A stretch of DNA of 64,000 nucleotides from Branchiostoma floridae (Eukaryota > Chordata > Leptocardii > Amphioxiformes > Branchiostomatidae), in NCBI RefSeq assembly GCF_000003815.2, contig NC_049981.1, forward strand, positions 32,634,681 to 32,698,680, in the 5' to 3' direction. Positions 11,476-22,985 of this stretch are shown in pieces. The translations under genes and the position numbers were made by a program. Position 1 is the first letter of the stretch, and every line of letters begins with the position of its first letter. Under the pieces are notes generated by a model that saw only the letters and a program-made list of their open reading frames with translations, was not told the DNA's origin and did not search any database.

Positions 11476-12925
11476 ATGACCAGCATGACTGGAGAATTTA
11501 TTTCTGTGTGTCTATTTGGTTGTGATTTGTAACCGAATGTCTATGCCGACTCAGCACGTTCCTTGCGAATTGATGAATAGGTTGTTTATCAACAGTCTTG
11601 TCTATCAACAGCAACAAGTACATTGCGGCACATATTATCATAAATATTCAGCTACAATTTTGTCCTCACATATTGAAATAGTTTACGTTGGACAGGGTAA
11701 AGTAATAGTACAATTTAAAAGTGATCCAATACATGCAAAACACCCTAAAATGACTTGCAGCACAAGCACAAGCTAACCTCTACTTAACACTAGAGGTTAA
11801 CAGCACAAAATTATTGGGGGAATCAAATTTTTACTCAGAAGGGCCATCAAAACCAGCTGCGTGTGACACGATATGTAAATATTGCACTCCAACACCGTGC
11901 GTCTACACAGCACAGCTCACGGCCTCTCCGTTGTCCGTGGGTCAGACTATCGATAAAAGAAACGGAAATAAGTTTGTTCATCTGAAATCTGTCGTGCGTG
12001 CACGGTGGAACCTATAGACATGGCTCAGACAGTATTATCTGCGCATGCGCGAACCCCGAACATGTCAGGTTTTAAAATCTCTGCCGATAGTGCGGTGACC
12101 CGAGGAACCTGGGGCGGAGAGCTAGGAATTATTCTCGGTCCCAGGGCGGTCATGAATCGGTCCAATAATACGCAAGATTAGTTGTCAGACAACGCGCTCT
12201 GGGACATGGAATTGGCATCTTTCCTGGGTTCATATCAAGTGTGCTTTTGTTAAATAAAGGGGGGGGGGTGTAAGAGAGAACTCTGCCTCAACGTTATACT
12301 TAACTAAAATTCAAAATAACAATGGTCATATTGTACTGACCGCCAGACTATGATTTTCATGTTCGATTCTCTTTCTACAAAAGCTTAAACTTGATAAATA
12401 ACACAGTTCTGAAATCACAGCCAATAAGTTGCAACAGCCATCGTGTCCGTGGCTACCCGTTGCCGTCTTCCAACCAGTAATATAATCAGTTGCGGAGTTC
12501 TATCTCTTGTTCTGCAGAAATGCACCTACACATTTTAAGACAACAAGTGCGTGTTCCAAACTCCTTGAGTTTGACCGATGCGTGTATCGATCCTGGGTCG
12601 GCAGATATCGGCTGTGATAAGCCATAATGAAGATAGATATTATCGATACCGGGGTGTCCCCGCCTCAGGCAGTTTCTCTCCTGTCAGGGGCGGGCAGGAG
12701 ATGGATGTTTCTGCACCGGCCGATGGTCGTGTTTTTGCCTGGCTGGGAAATACTGCCGCTTACTGCAGCCATGTATCATCTATCAGGGAGTACAGGCGGA
12801 TCTGGGATCGCTCAGGCCTGGTGTGAATATTGACAACAAACTTTGTAGTGATACCAGCCAGGAAAAACCTTTATGTCAGAACTTATGGCAAACTTCGTAC
12901 CTCTCTTTCGTACTACTTCCAAAAC
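11475..12925. other. Unannotated DNA
   Basis: A G-run lies at about 12,259-12,268. A GC-richer patch at 12,580-12,830 contains a GATA-rich core (AGATAGATATTATCGATA) and could be regulatory. No splice-bounded ORF or mobile element is seen. Confidence 0.3.
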
Positions 12926-13018
12926 TCTGGTGTATATTGGAAATCACAACACCCTGGTGTATATTGGAAATCACAACACCCTGGTGTATATTGGAAATCA
13001 CAACACCCTGGTGTATAT
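12926..13018. repeat. 27-bp tandem repeat, about 3.4 copies
   Basis: The unit CTGGTGTATATTGGAAATCA plus CAACACC repeats almost without change. It is short and homogeneous, so it is a recent expansion. All three forward frames stay open because 27 is a multiple of three. Confidence 0.93.
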
Positions 13019-13329
13019 TCAACACACTCAAACATACCAAATACAAAACTCCGTCTTCCCTGCTTCTAAAACAGATTGTAGTTCGAAGTCTTGGTCCTTA
13101 TTAGAATAGCCGTTTGTGCCACTAGTCACCATTGCCATTTTGCATTGCCTGTATCCTTTTTCTACATACTGTAGCAATTAGCCTTCTATTCCGAAAAGAA
13201 CGTACAGATAAAATCACCCATACATACAAACACACAAGACAAAGACAAGATTCACGCGAACCAGCATCCGATGCTCAAAGTTCCGGCGTCGTCAATCCAG
13301 AACCGAGGTGTTGTAAATGTGCTCATCCC

Positions 13330-13532
13330 TACAACTAGTACAGAGTGGAACTCATCACCATCAAATCCACTAAAGGCTTCCTTACCAAAAGTTGTAAGCA
13401 ATAACGCTCAGAGTGAGATATACAAGCCTTATCGCTGGGAGGATGTTATATATACCCAGCCGCCGCCGCGCGTGCCAGCGGAGCTTGTGTGTGAGAGACC
13501 GAGAGGTGGTAACACCGGTTTATAGATGCAGG
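13330..13532 (+). pseudogene. Decayed LINE 3' end (reverse-transcriptase ORF C-terminus plus tail)
   Basis: The frame contains TEWNSSPSNPLKAS, resembling the conserved EWN-L motif near the C-terminus of LINE reverse-transcriptase ORFs. It is followed by DNA (13,447-13,532) that aligns by eye with the 3' ends at 37,835-37,935 and 33,347-33,415: a CAGC-GCCGCCGCGC-GTGCC block, then CTTGTGTGT, a GG-GGTAACACCGG block and TATAGAT. It is a short, inactive 5'-truncated copy. Confidence 0.55.
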
Positions 13533-14280
13533 TACTTCTTCTTAAGACACAGGGGGCTTCGTCTGAAAGGTTATGAGGAAGACAGGTGATCTTTCCTCGG
13601 AAATTGTTGTCCAGTCGAGCCAATTCTCCCGCGCATCCATCCTGCCCTGCCGGGGAACGGGCGAGCCAGAATCAATCTGAGAAAAAAAAAGCCGTGCAAA
13701 CGACCTGTCAATCATAACCGAGCTGTCACGGGGAGAAGCACAATCGGGATTTGGCGGGAAGTAGCCCGTGATGACCAGCGCTATATCAGAGTCGGACACT
13801 ATCAGTGGCGGGTTATCCCTGCCTTAATAGCGTCATTTTCCACCCCAGCGACAAGCAGCCGGGGATGGAGGCAGATAAAGCGTTCCTCAGACAAGTTTAC
13901 TGCCGGCCCTCCGCCCGGCCTATCAAAGGAAATACCCCGCCAGCGAGACGATATTCCGAGTCCAATTTGCAGTAAACGGTTTCTCCGTCCTGGGGGAGGC
14001 GTGCTACTGCTGACGGCTGGAGGCGGATTCTCTCCAAAGGTTTGGTTTTCAAGTCTTTCAACAAGTTTATTTCTGTTTTATCAAGTTATCCTCTTGACAA
14101 CGGACAAACAGGGACCTGAAAAAAAGAATGGAAATCCCATCAAAACGTCAAAAATGACGTCGACAAAGAGGACTGAGCCTATCAGGGCAGGGAGGAAAAC
14201 TTCAACCTGACTGTATTCACTTCTAAAGTTTTGTTTTCAAACTTTTATTGGAGACCAGGAGGCGGTGAGGGGCGTGAGAG
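13533..14280. other. GC-rich unannotated stretch, possible regulatory DNA
   Basis: 13,600-13,990 is GC-rich and repeat-free. It contains CTGTCAATCA at about 13,706-13,715, which on the minus strand is TGATTGACAG, a known PBX/PREP-type homeodomain site. The same decamer occurs twice at 22.1-22.2 kb. There is no credible reading frame. Confidence 0.3.
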
Positions 14281-14505
14281 GCCAAGACGGTTGGTTTGGT
14301 GTGGGAGAAGAGATGGAAAATAGAGAAAGAAGGAAATAGACTTGGATGGAAGGAAAGGATGGAAAGATGGGAAAAGAAGGAAAAGAAGGGTAAGAAGAGG
14401 AAGCAAGAAAAGAAAGACGAAAGAATAGGATGGATGACCTGAAAGGAATGGTGAGGCAGGAAAAGGAGAATTGAAGTAAGAAGAAATGAAACGAAAGAAA
14501 GCTGT
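14281..14505. repeat. Purine-rich low-complexity tract
   Basis: Imperfect GGAAA/AAGAA repeats, nearly all purine on the plus strand. The minus-strand ORF rich in F, L and S is a consequence of the composition. Confidence 0.85.
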
Positions 14506-15084
14506 TCTGTGGCCAGGTGACTTACAAACGCACCATGGACTGTTATTGAATCTAGCATGTAGCTTGCAGAAGCCTTGACCTTCTAACTTGCCTCCCGTCT
14601 AACATTAGTAACGAACCTCCCCCGATACCTGGCCAGTTTTGTGAACTTCTACAGGTCTTCAAGCTCCCGATTTATAGTTTGCGCGCCGCCCCCAGAAGAG
14701 TTCCCCTGTATCCGCTCCGCTCGCGCCATGCCAGGGCAGATCTAACGCACAGTATATTACCTCTCATTACCGGCCGGTCCTTAACACTAACTTCGTTACT
14801 GAGTTCCGCTTGCCTCCCCGGGTTTAAGTGAGTGGACGTAAAGCTCAATACCGGTAGCGATAAATTACAGGACTCGTGTGTACTCCGGGTAGAGTTGCAC
14901 GCAGAGTGGCAGACGTACCACGCTCGGCTAACTCACACTCACACAGGTGTGAGTTACCAGAGAGCCACTGGGAAGTACTTTTTCATTCTTTTCAAGCAGA
15001 TGTTGGGAGATAAATTATAGCTTTGGATTCAATGTTCCCCCGTTTTTATGACAAGTGCAATTTGATTTATTGTAATCGAATTTA
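14506..15084. other. Unannotated DNA
   Basis: No gene, repeat array or transposon end was recognised. A short perfect inverted motif, CTCACACTCACACAGGTGTGAG, lies at about 14,932-14,953. Confidence 0.3.
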
Positions 15085-15228
15085 CCGGTGGTATAAGACA
15101 GGTATCAAGTAGGCCAAAACTGTATCCGACTGGCAAACTGTCTTATGCCAGCATTTACCGGTGGTATAAGACAGGTATCAAATAGGCCAAAACTGTATCC
15201 GACTGGCAAACTACCTTATGCCACTGCT
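15085..15228. repeat. Two-copy 72-bp tandem duplication
   Basis: ATTTACCGGTGGTATAAGAC and the following ~50 bp (ending GTATCCGACTGGCAAACT) occur twice, the second copy starting near 15,155. Within each copy ATAAGACAG can pair with CTGTCTTAT downstream, so the unit can fold back. Confidence 0.85.
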
Positions 15229-15232
15229 ACAA

Positions 15233-15356
15233 AGATAGAGAGAGAGAGGGAAAGAGAGAGAGAGAGAGAGAAAGAGAGACAGAGAAAGAGTGAGACAGAG
15301 ACAGATAGAGAGCGACAGAAAGAGAGAGAGAGGGAGAGAGAGAGGGAGAGAGAGAC

Positions 15357-15387
<31 letters not shown>

Positions 15388-15463
15388 AAGAGAGAGAGAC
15401 AGAGACAGAGAGAGAATGAGACAGAGACAGATAGAGAGCGACAGAAAGAGAGAGAGAGAGAAG
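15233..15463. repeat. (GA)n microsatellite
   Basis: About 230 bp of GA dinucleotides with AAAG, CAGA and GATAGAGCG interruptions. One interruption block (ACAGATAGAGAGCGACAG) occurs twice, showing internal duplication. Arg/Glu-rich and Ser/Leu-rich ORFs here are artefacts. Confidence 0.97.
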
Positions 15464-15582
15464 AATATTCCTTACACATAACAGAAAATGTATGACTTGG
15501 GCTCTTATCAACTGTTTTCATTCGTTTTAAATTGCTAAATCCCTGCCATTTCCATACCTGAGCTCCTAATGTCCTGTAAAGT

Positions 15583-15890
15583 GTGACAGATACAGAGCTT
15601 CACATACACAATCTTCCACGACGATGCAGCGCTAGCACAATGTTTGTGTACAATTCGACCGACAGCTTTGAAGCAAGGCGTAGGAAAATGTGTTATTCTT
15701 TTCTACAAAGATTAACGTCTTCCAATAATATCATTGTCCAGCACTTGCTGACGTCAGATATGTTCTACAGAAATTCTTTTTTCCAGAACTGTTATGACTT
15801 ATTGTACAGGTAGATATTTTAATGTATATGTATGTATCTTTTGTGTGTCTATGGGTTTTTAACCTGAAATAAAGAATAAAGAAAGAAAGA
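15583..15890 (+). pseudogene. Probable LINE 3' fragment
   Basis: A 76-codon frame ends at 15,813. Its block RRRKMCYSFLQRLTSSNNII resembles the poorly conserved C-terminal region of LINE reverse-transcriptase ORFs. It is followed by a short 3' UTR-like stretch and a doubled AATAAAG with a (GAAA)n tail at 15,868-15,890, the expected form of a LINE 3' terminus. No upstream RT motifs remain, so it would be 5'-truncated. The alternative is a terminal exon of a host gene. Confidence 0.4.
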
Positions 15891-16016
15891 GCCCCACGTG
15901 GATCCAGCCGCCCTCAGCGGTGGTGCTTGACCGAAGCTTGTACAGATTCAATTGTAGGAGGGACATGCATGTTCCTCGCCGCGCCTTCTGACCCGCGAGC
16001 CCCGATATTGTCCTCA

Positions 16017-16378
16017 CACTGCAGACAGACAGGCACGCTACCAGGGTCACCCCTAACAATACACCTTCTGGTGCTGTAGGCAGACATTCATCTAAGCTTA
16101 CTCTCCAACATCCATACACAAGCTAGTCTCCTCTGGTACAAACTTACACATTCATCTACACTGCAGACAGACAGGCACGCTACCAGGGTCACCCCTAACA
16201 ATGCACCTTCTGGTGCTGTAGGCAGACATTCATCTAACCTTACTCTCCAACATTCATACACAAGCTAGTCTCCTCTGGTACAAACTTACACATTCATCTA
16301 ACCTGCAGACAGACAGGCACACTACCGGAGTCACCTCTAACAATGCACCTTCTGGTGCTGTAGGAAGACATTCATCTA
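16017..16378. repeat. 142-bp tandem repeat, about 2.6 copies
   Basis: CTGCAGACAGACAGGCACGC begins near 16,019, 16,161 and 16,303, spaced exactly 142 bp. The unit ends with ACAAACTTACACATTCATCT, the same string that appears inside the adjoining 60-bp array, so the two arrays share an ancestor. Confidence 0.9.
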
Positions 16379-17040
16379 AGCTTCATATACAAGCTTCATA
16401 TACAAGCTGACGGGCATGGTCTCCAAGCCTTGGGTACAAACTTAGACATTCATGATCATCTAACCTTGTTATACAAGCGGACAGGCATGGTTTCTTCTGG
16501 AACAAACTTACACATTCATCTAAACTTCGTATACAAGCGGGCAGGCATGGTTTCTTCTGGAACAAACTTACACATTCATCTAAACTTCGTAAACAAGCGG
16601 ACAGGCATGGTTTCTTCTGAAACAAACCTACACATACATCTAAACTTCGTATACAAGCGGACAGGCATGGTTTCTTCTGGAACAAACTTACACATTCATC
16701 TAAACTTCGTAAACAAGCGGACAGGCATGGTTTCTTCTGGATCAAACTTACACATTCATCTAAACTTCGTAAACAAGCGGACAGGCATGGTTTCTTCTGG
16801 ATCAAACTTACACATTCATCTAAACTTCGTAAACAAGCGGGCAGGCATGTCTCCAACTATCATATACAAGCTGGCAGGCATAAAGTCTCCGAGTCTCGGG
16901 TAAACGTACACATTCATCTAACCTGCATATACACTGAGACCCACAGAAGCTGGCAGGCATAGTCTCCAAGCCTCGGGCACGGACTTACACATTCATATAA
17001 CCTTCGCATACAGGCTGGTAGGCATATAGCCTCCAAACTT
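16379..17040. repeat. 60-bp minisatellite
   Basis: The unit ACACATTCATCTAAACTTCG-ACAAGCGGACAGGCATGGTT-TCTTCTGGAACAAACTT is exactly 60 bp between 16,490 and 16,850. It decays into longer variants to about 17,040. Because 60 is a multiple of three, 157-codon ORFs exist on both strands. They are repeat artefacts. Confidence 0.93.
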
Positions 17041-19167
17041 ACTCATTCATAACCTTACAACGAGGCAGCCCTGATCAAGCAGGTGGACGGCGACTGCTTG
17101 TCTCGCATGTCCTTTCGTTTGCTAAGTACAATCGTCGACTTTGCATGATTCCCTGTTTTAGTATTATTGATACATATAGCGTTGCAGAATGTTGGCAAGG
17201 ACATTATGTCTTAGGTTAATAGGCATGCAAATCATACTTTAAACCCCCATCTGTACATTCTAACCGTACAGACACTGGGATCTGTTCTTCCATGGAGTGT
17301 TTCTTTTTTTCTCACTCCGGTTTGTTTGGTGCAGAAGCATATCACCCCTCCAGTGTGGAAGCCTAAGCACCCAGCACGTTGTGCCAACACGGAGAGTTAC
17401 AACAAAACGTTGTGTCCACACCGTATGAGTTACCACAGACGTTCAACGCCACTGGTTGGAAGTGCATGCTCTGCGATTTTTATGCAGAGGTGTGGTGATT
17501 TTCTTTCTGTCTGTTTTAGAGTAGACTTTTTCTTTGCTATTGTCCTTTTCCCCTGGTAATACAAACCCCATCGAAAATGGGTCAAACCACCGCACATCTG
17601 CTCGGAGAATTTCCCCCAATTCCCAACCAATATTGAGTCTCGCATGCCGTCTATGTACAGCGTAATTAGCCGTTTTAATTCCCATGTAATTCGCAGTCGG
17701 ACTGCTCATTTTAACGTCCTACGTTATCGGTGTATTCTTGGTATAGGCAAGGGCCTATAGGGCAATTGGAACCTAAATTTAGCGTAAATCGAGGCCAGCC
17801 TATGGAGTATAAATATAACGTAATACATAGTCACTGCCTGTCTGAATTTAGCGTACACCGTAAAGGGTAATCCCTCTCCCCCATGCAGACCCTTTCAATA
17901 TGCAATTTTACTTCAATTCTAAACCGAAAAGCTCCAGTCTTGCCGTGAGAAGAAGAAGAGCCCAGTTACTTTGCCTTGTCTTTTATTAGTTTCGAACTGT
18001 ACGCCTACGCTAGCGTCTGGGGCAAGTCCGCGTTTTTCTCCGTTCCTCTCATGCACAACTGGAAACACATACTGACGCTTGGAAGACGTATAAATCAAAC
18101 CAAAACCGTAATTCTTCTACAAGATTTGTGTTCTGTGCCCCACAGCCAGTACCGTTAGAGTCCTGGCAATAACCCACCGGCCCACCACGCCAACGACTCC
18201 ATGATTTACAGCCAGAACGAATCGCACCCGCTAAGTTTGAAGAATGGCGAGGTCCATTATATTGGCAGGACTTGTTGAGTGAAAAGGAGACAGAGAAGAA
18301 TAAAAAAAGCACCACAAGAAATCGGCTCTCCACGGCCGCTCCTGTGTGCAGGGTCGGGTGCTGTATTGTCTGGACTAGCGGAAACTCTATCGCCGTACGA
18401 TAGGCCAACCCTTTCACGCAGGGAGACAATCCATTTCCCCTTAATTGTTCACGTCGGCGTGACACGTTGTGCGGAGTTCGCCTACACATGTTATTCCGCA
18501 TGCGGCATATCCAGACGGTATGAAACATCAACATCCCACGGGCATATGAAAAGGGATATTTTTACATTCGTCATCTTGAGACTGGTGTTTTGATGGATGA
18601 TTGTAAAGTTTTCTGGGTGTCTCACTTTATGGTGTGGCGTTGAATCTAAAACAACAGATATTACATATGTGCTACAATACTTCGACTGATTAGTATTTAC
18701 AATTATCATGATTATGAGAATCTGTGTAGGTATGTCATCGATGTGTTGTTTTAATATCATTGGTCGATCTGGGATTGCTAATTTTATCGATGTCGCTATA
18801 TATCTTATTGATTCGTGTTTCTACTTGGCATTTGTTGCTCTTTAATATATTACAGTGATGCCATAGATTAAAAAAAAACCAAAGGTGTTGTGACCAAACC
18901 AAAGGGGATTTGGCATATCCAAAAGACGTACCAACTGCTCATCCTCACATCTGCTTAAAGATGATTCCAACCGGCTAGACGATACTTATAAGTAGTCTTT
19001 ATGCTCAAGGGTAGGGACATTGGCGAGCTGATCCAATGCGGAACTACAACAGCTGTTTGGACAGTGTTCGAGCCAGTCAGCTGATATCAAACTGCAAAGC
19101 TATACGTGCAGGTGAAAAATGATATTTCTATTCCCTACCCATCAATCAAGCAAACAGCCACGGGAAC
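17041..19167. other. Unannotated DNA
   Basis: About 2.1 kb without recognised repeats. An octamer-like ATGCAAAT lies at 17,224-17,231. At 18,049-18,534 a 161-codon minus-strand ORF overlaps a 104-codon plus-strand ORF. Neither has a recognisable motif, so both are left uncalled. No tRNA or transposon end is seen. Confidence 0.3.
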
Positions 19168-19392
19168 AACAAAACCTAGTCTCCTACTAGACTCCGGGAT
19201 CGGCTGGGAAAATCGGTAAAAATGGAACCGCCTAGAAGAGGAATATAACAAGCCATGGAACAGCTCGCGATCCCGACGATCGCGTGCTGTTCCCTGGCCG
19301 GTTATATTCCTCTGGCCGGCTTACTCCTCTGATTTGTTCCATTTCTACGATTTTTCCAGCGATCCGGAGTCTAGTAGAGACTAAACAAAACC
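19168..19392. mobile_element. Foldback MITE family B, copy 1, with 9-bp target duplication
   Basis: The element occupies 19,177-19,383 (207 bp). It starts TAGTCTCCTACTAGACTCCG and ends in the complement of TAGTCTCTACTAGACTCCGG. The arms pair almost to the centre (AACAGCTCGCGAT with ATCGCGTGCTGTT), so it is one long hairpin with a ~20-bp indel in the left arm. AACAAAACC is repeated exactly on both sides (19,168-19,176 and 19,384-19,392). A 9-bp duplication is typical of Mutator-like transposases, but the superfamily is an inference. No ORF is present. Confidence 0.9.
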
Positions 19393-20040
19393 GCTGTCAC
19401 TTCGCCCACATACGCTTTGTACCTTTGGCTTCAAACCGTGGATGAAGAAAGACTGGATGTTATCTCAGCAGTCTGTTGTGAATGGAAGAGGATACTTTGT
19501 AGCTTTATATATCCACAGAAAGCAAGAACTAAACAACTCTAAGAGCACATGACGACTAAAGCATCTTTCAAACCATACGTGGAATAAAAAAGCACCACCA
19601 TAAAAGCTATAAAAACTAAAACATCCCATGTCAACAAAAGGTGTGTTTTTTTTTTTTAAATAATAGTTTTCTATATCCAAAATCCACACATTATCAAAGC
19701 TGATCTACATGCATACACATCGACACGCAATGTCGATTAAACTTTTGATATCAAACTACCTGTTTGAATGTACAAGATGTACACTACCTCTAACTTTTTA
19801 TCCTCTGCCATTGAGAGAGAGTGCCTGTATGTTGATTCCACTTTCAATCGACACTACAGATGACAGGATTAACAGATGTCCCGCCACCACACGCACACGC
19901 CGACTCGCTTTTAACTGGTTATATCAAACCGTCCTCATAACTTCACACGGACCGGAGAACAGAGGAAACGTAAAACCTTCCAGGCAAAACTGTCGCTATT
20001 GGATCTGCTACAATCCATCACGGACCCTTTCATAGTGTTG
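19393..20040. other. Unannotated AT-rich DNA
   Basis: A T-run lies at 19,645-19,656. No gene or repeat array was recognised. Confidence 0.3.
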
Positions 20041-20410
20041 TTGTCACACCACACACATGGCTCATATCTACCCAGGGATAGCCTGGGTACCAGACTGTTT
20101 ACAGGGCCTTTCACACTGTTGTTGTAACACCACTCACATGGCTCATAACTACCCAGGGGTAGTCTGGGTACCAGGCTGCTTACAGGGCCTTTCATACTGT
20201 TGTTGTAACACCACACACATGGCTCATACCTACCCAGGGGTAGTCTGGGTACCAGACTGTTTACAGGGCCTTTCATACTGTTGTTGTAACACCACACACA
20301 TGGCTCATACCTACCCAGGGATAGCCTGGGTACCAGACTGTTCACAGGGCCTTTCATACTGCTGTTGTCACACCACACACATGGCTCATAGTACCTACAT
20401 GTACCCAGTG
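20041..20410. repeat. 81-bp minisatellite, about 4.5 copies
   Basis: ACATGGCTCATA recurs at 20,055, 20,136, 20,217, 20,298 and 20,379, all 81 bp apart. Each unit holds CTGGGTACCAGACTGTTTAC-AGGGCC. Since 81 is a multiple of three, long frames stay open on both strands. They are not called as genes. Confidence 0.93.
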
Positions 20411-21080
20411 ATAGCCTGGCTGCCAGACTGTTTGCAGGGCCTACACAGGACAGATACAGGTCCTAGATCCTAGCCTGGGTACCAGAAAGTTTTCAAGGCT
20501 TCCACAGGTCAGCTTTGATCCTAGCCTGGGTGCTGGACTGTTTTCAGAGCCTATACAGGAAACAGATAGATCCGGTAATAGCCTGGGTTCCAGACTGTTT
20601 TCAAGGCTTACACAGGCCACTCCTAGCCTGCATGTCAGACTGTTTCCAAGGCCAACACAGGCCAGCTCCTAGCCTGGATACCAGACTGTTTTCAGGGCCT
20701 GCACAGGCCAGCTCTTAGCCAGGATACCAGACTGTTTTCAAGGCTTACACAGGCCACTCCTAGCCTGGACACCAGACTGTTTCCAGGGCCTACACAGGCC
20801 AGCTCCTAGCCTGGATACCAGACTGTTTTCAGGGCCTACACAGGCCAGCTCCTAGCCTGGATACCAGACTGTTTTCAAGGCTTGCACAGGCCACTCCTAG
20901 CCTGGTGCCAGACTGTTCCCAGGGCCTACACAGGCCAGCTCCTAGCCTGGATACCAGACTGTTTCCAGGGCCTACACAGGCCAGCTCCAATCCTAGTCTG
21001 GATGCCAGACTGTTTCCAGGGCCTGCACAAGCCAGCACCTAGCCTGGATGCAGGCTCTTCCAGACAGGCTCCTCGGCTCT
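20411..21080. repeat. ~46-bp minisatellite derived from the 81-bp unit
   Basis: About fourteen imperfect copies of AGCCTGGATACCAGACTGTT-TTCAGGGCCTACACAGGCC. The core (AGCCTGG-ACCAGACTGTTT-CAGGGCCT) is the same as in the adjacent 81-bp array, minus its TTGTTGTAACACC segment. An inverted remnant (AAACAGTCTGGCACCTAGGC) lies at about 21,106-21,125. Confidence 0.9.
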
Positions 21081-21890
21081 AGGACTAGAGCGGTTTGCGG
21101 CCTGAAAACAGTCTGGCACCTAGGCTACGATAGGAGATGTCCTGCATCACTACGGAACACTAGAGCCCATTTTGTATCCTAACACCAAGTAAATATCTGG
21201 CAATCAGATGTCATGTTGGTGCTGCCACAGACAGGGTGTGTCCAACCTATATCTACCCAACAACATCCGCACTATGGCGGGCTAAGGCACGGAATATTCC
21301 ACTCAGTTTTTGAATCTAAATAAAAAAGATAGCAATCAACAGAAATGTCCTGCTGTTACTTTTAGGCTGAAGTTACCATTGACAGTCCTACCCTAACAAT
21401 AACACCCAGCGGTCACGAAATGTTGTGCTCCATTTTGTGACAAAAGAAAACAGAAAACATCAAACATCAACCTGGGTTATTGAGCGGCGGGCTTAGAATA
21501 CCCAACAAGTGGAACCCGTTCCTCTGTAGACTAGATGTGTGCCATGCTCTTTGTTATTCAGTCGCTTGCACTTGCATATTTAAAAAAACAACAGGAAAGG
21601 TACTGGAAATGTGTCATTGTTTTATAAATGCAGTAGAAACGCATCGGGGCTAGTATATTTGACAAGTTGGACCTTTTCTTTTAGATTTCAACATTTTTGC
21701 TTCTCATTATGAACGCAAATTTTGCCGTAATTTTCGATACGATAAAACACACCCTAAGTTGTAACCGTACAATACAAATCTTTATCAAGTAATTAATGAG
21801 TTGATTTGTGCTGTTCTTTACAATCACACAATTTGAAATATGAAGTGAAGAATGGGCGATAGAAAATGGCGTGCAGTTTTGTTCTCCGCG
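21081..21890. other. Unannotated DNA
   Basis: AT-rich apart from the inverted remnant of the preceding minisatellite. No gene is recognised. Confidence 0.3.
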
Positions 21891-22300
21891 GTTTTGTTTG
21901 CCAATAAAAGCGCGTGTCTGCGTGTAGAATAAGAGCGATTCGGTCCTGTCAGGTTTGATCGATTCCTACAGATTCATCATAGCCCGTCAGCAGCTCCGCC
22001 GGAGAGGGGTCCTGCTTATTGCTCTGCAATTGCCTGCAATTGGAGACGTGATCAATCACGTGACAAAGATGATTGACAGTACCGCCATACGAAGTGAAGA
22101 CTCATTTAACAACCGGGTCCCGCTCGCCATCTTTTTGGTCCTATTTCCAGTCTCTCTCATTTGTCATCTTTAGAAGGGAAACAGCCATAAAATTTACAGA
22201 GCACGTGACATTTTTGATTGACAGCACCATCAGACGATAGGAGACTCATTTGACAACTGAGTCCCGCTCGCCATTTTATTCCAATTTCTGATTCCTATTT
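21891..22300. promoter_or_regulatory. Candidate regulatory module with a 145-bp tandem duplication
   Basis: Two diverged copies, 145 bp apart, keep the same motifs in the same order: CACGTGAC (22,057 and 22,202), TGATTGACAG (22,070 and 22,215) and CGCTCGCCAT (22,121 and 22,265), with a conserved ACTCATTT between. CACGTG is a bHLH E-box, TGATTGACAG a PBX/PREP-type site, and GCCATNTT a YY1-like core. Upstream at 21,900 is CAATAAAA (posterior-Hox/Cdx-like). That the motifs survive while the rest has drifted suggests, but does not prove, function. Confidence 0.35.
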
Positions 22301-22985
22301 TTATGTTTGCCTCTTCTGAAGTGAAACAACAACAGCGATACAGAAACAGTAATCATACACGCAGCAATTTACCTATCCATTTACTCTTCCAACAACCACC
22401 AGTTTTTCTTTAAACTCTGTCACCCCTTATCTTAACCAGTTTGGAAGTGAAATTACCACAGCCATTTTCCTTTCATAAATAGCGAATCAGTGCCCGTACG
22501 CGCGGCACGCTGAATAATTTACGGGGCCCTTTATTAACTCTCACAGGTCCTTCATTACGAATCATATAATTCTCCTTCCGACACTCCTCTATAATCACTG
22601 CTATCAGACCTGTTGGTTCCACCGAGCTGAACACACGAGCAGGGAAACACATCAACGCTCACAAATTCCCGGAATCAGGCCCATATTTAGCAGTAATGGC
22701 AGGGAGACTGTAGCAGGCAATAAGCAGTCAGGTTGCTGATATGCCTGCCGAGATAGATAGCGATGGAGGCGGACCATTTTCCGCGGGAAAACCGTATATT
22801 TCCCGGTTTCCCTTGGATACGCCTGGGAGGTGGCGGATGGGGGAACATGAATCACATACGGTAGCCCCTTCCTGTGCGCCCCCCCCCCCCCCTCTACTGT
22901 TTATTACTCATACCCCACTTCCTTAATTATCAATTACTGAAAAATTACTTATGCTTCACGCTTCGCTGCACCCGAACCCATATCA
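22301..22985. other. Unannotated DNA with GC-rich patches and a C-run
   Basis: A poly(C) run sits at 22,879-22,892. GC-rich, repeat-free DNA at 22,480-22,860 could be regulatory. No coding exon is recognised. Confidence 0.3.

Noticed and set aside
14223-14558. 111-codon minus-strand ORF
   Set aside because: Phe/Leu/Ser-rich translation of a purine tract.
15145-15521. Arg/Glu-rich and Ser/Leu-rich ORFs
   Set aside because: Direct translation of a (GA)n microsatellite.
16383-16903. Two 157-codon ORFs on opposite strands
   Set aside because: The 60-bp tandem unit keeps both strands open. No independent coding evidence.
18049-18534. 161-codon minus-strand ORF
   Set aside because: A plus-strand ORF overlaps it, there is no codon bias or motif, and a polypyrimidine stretch in the middle reads as low-complexity F/L/S residues.
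19935-20473. 138- and 147-codon ORFs with Cys-rich repeats
   Set aside because: Translation of the 81-bp minisatellite on both strands.
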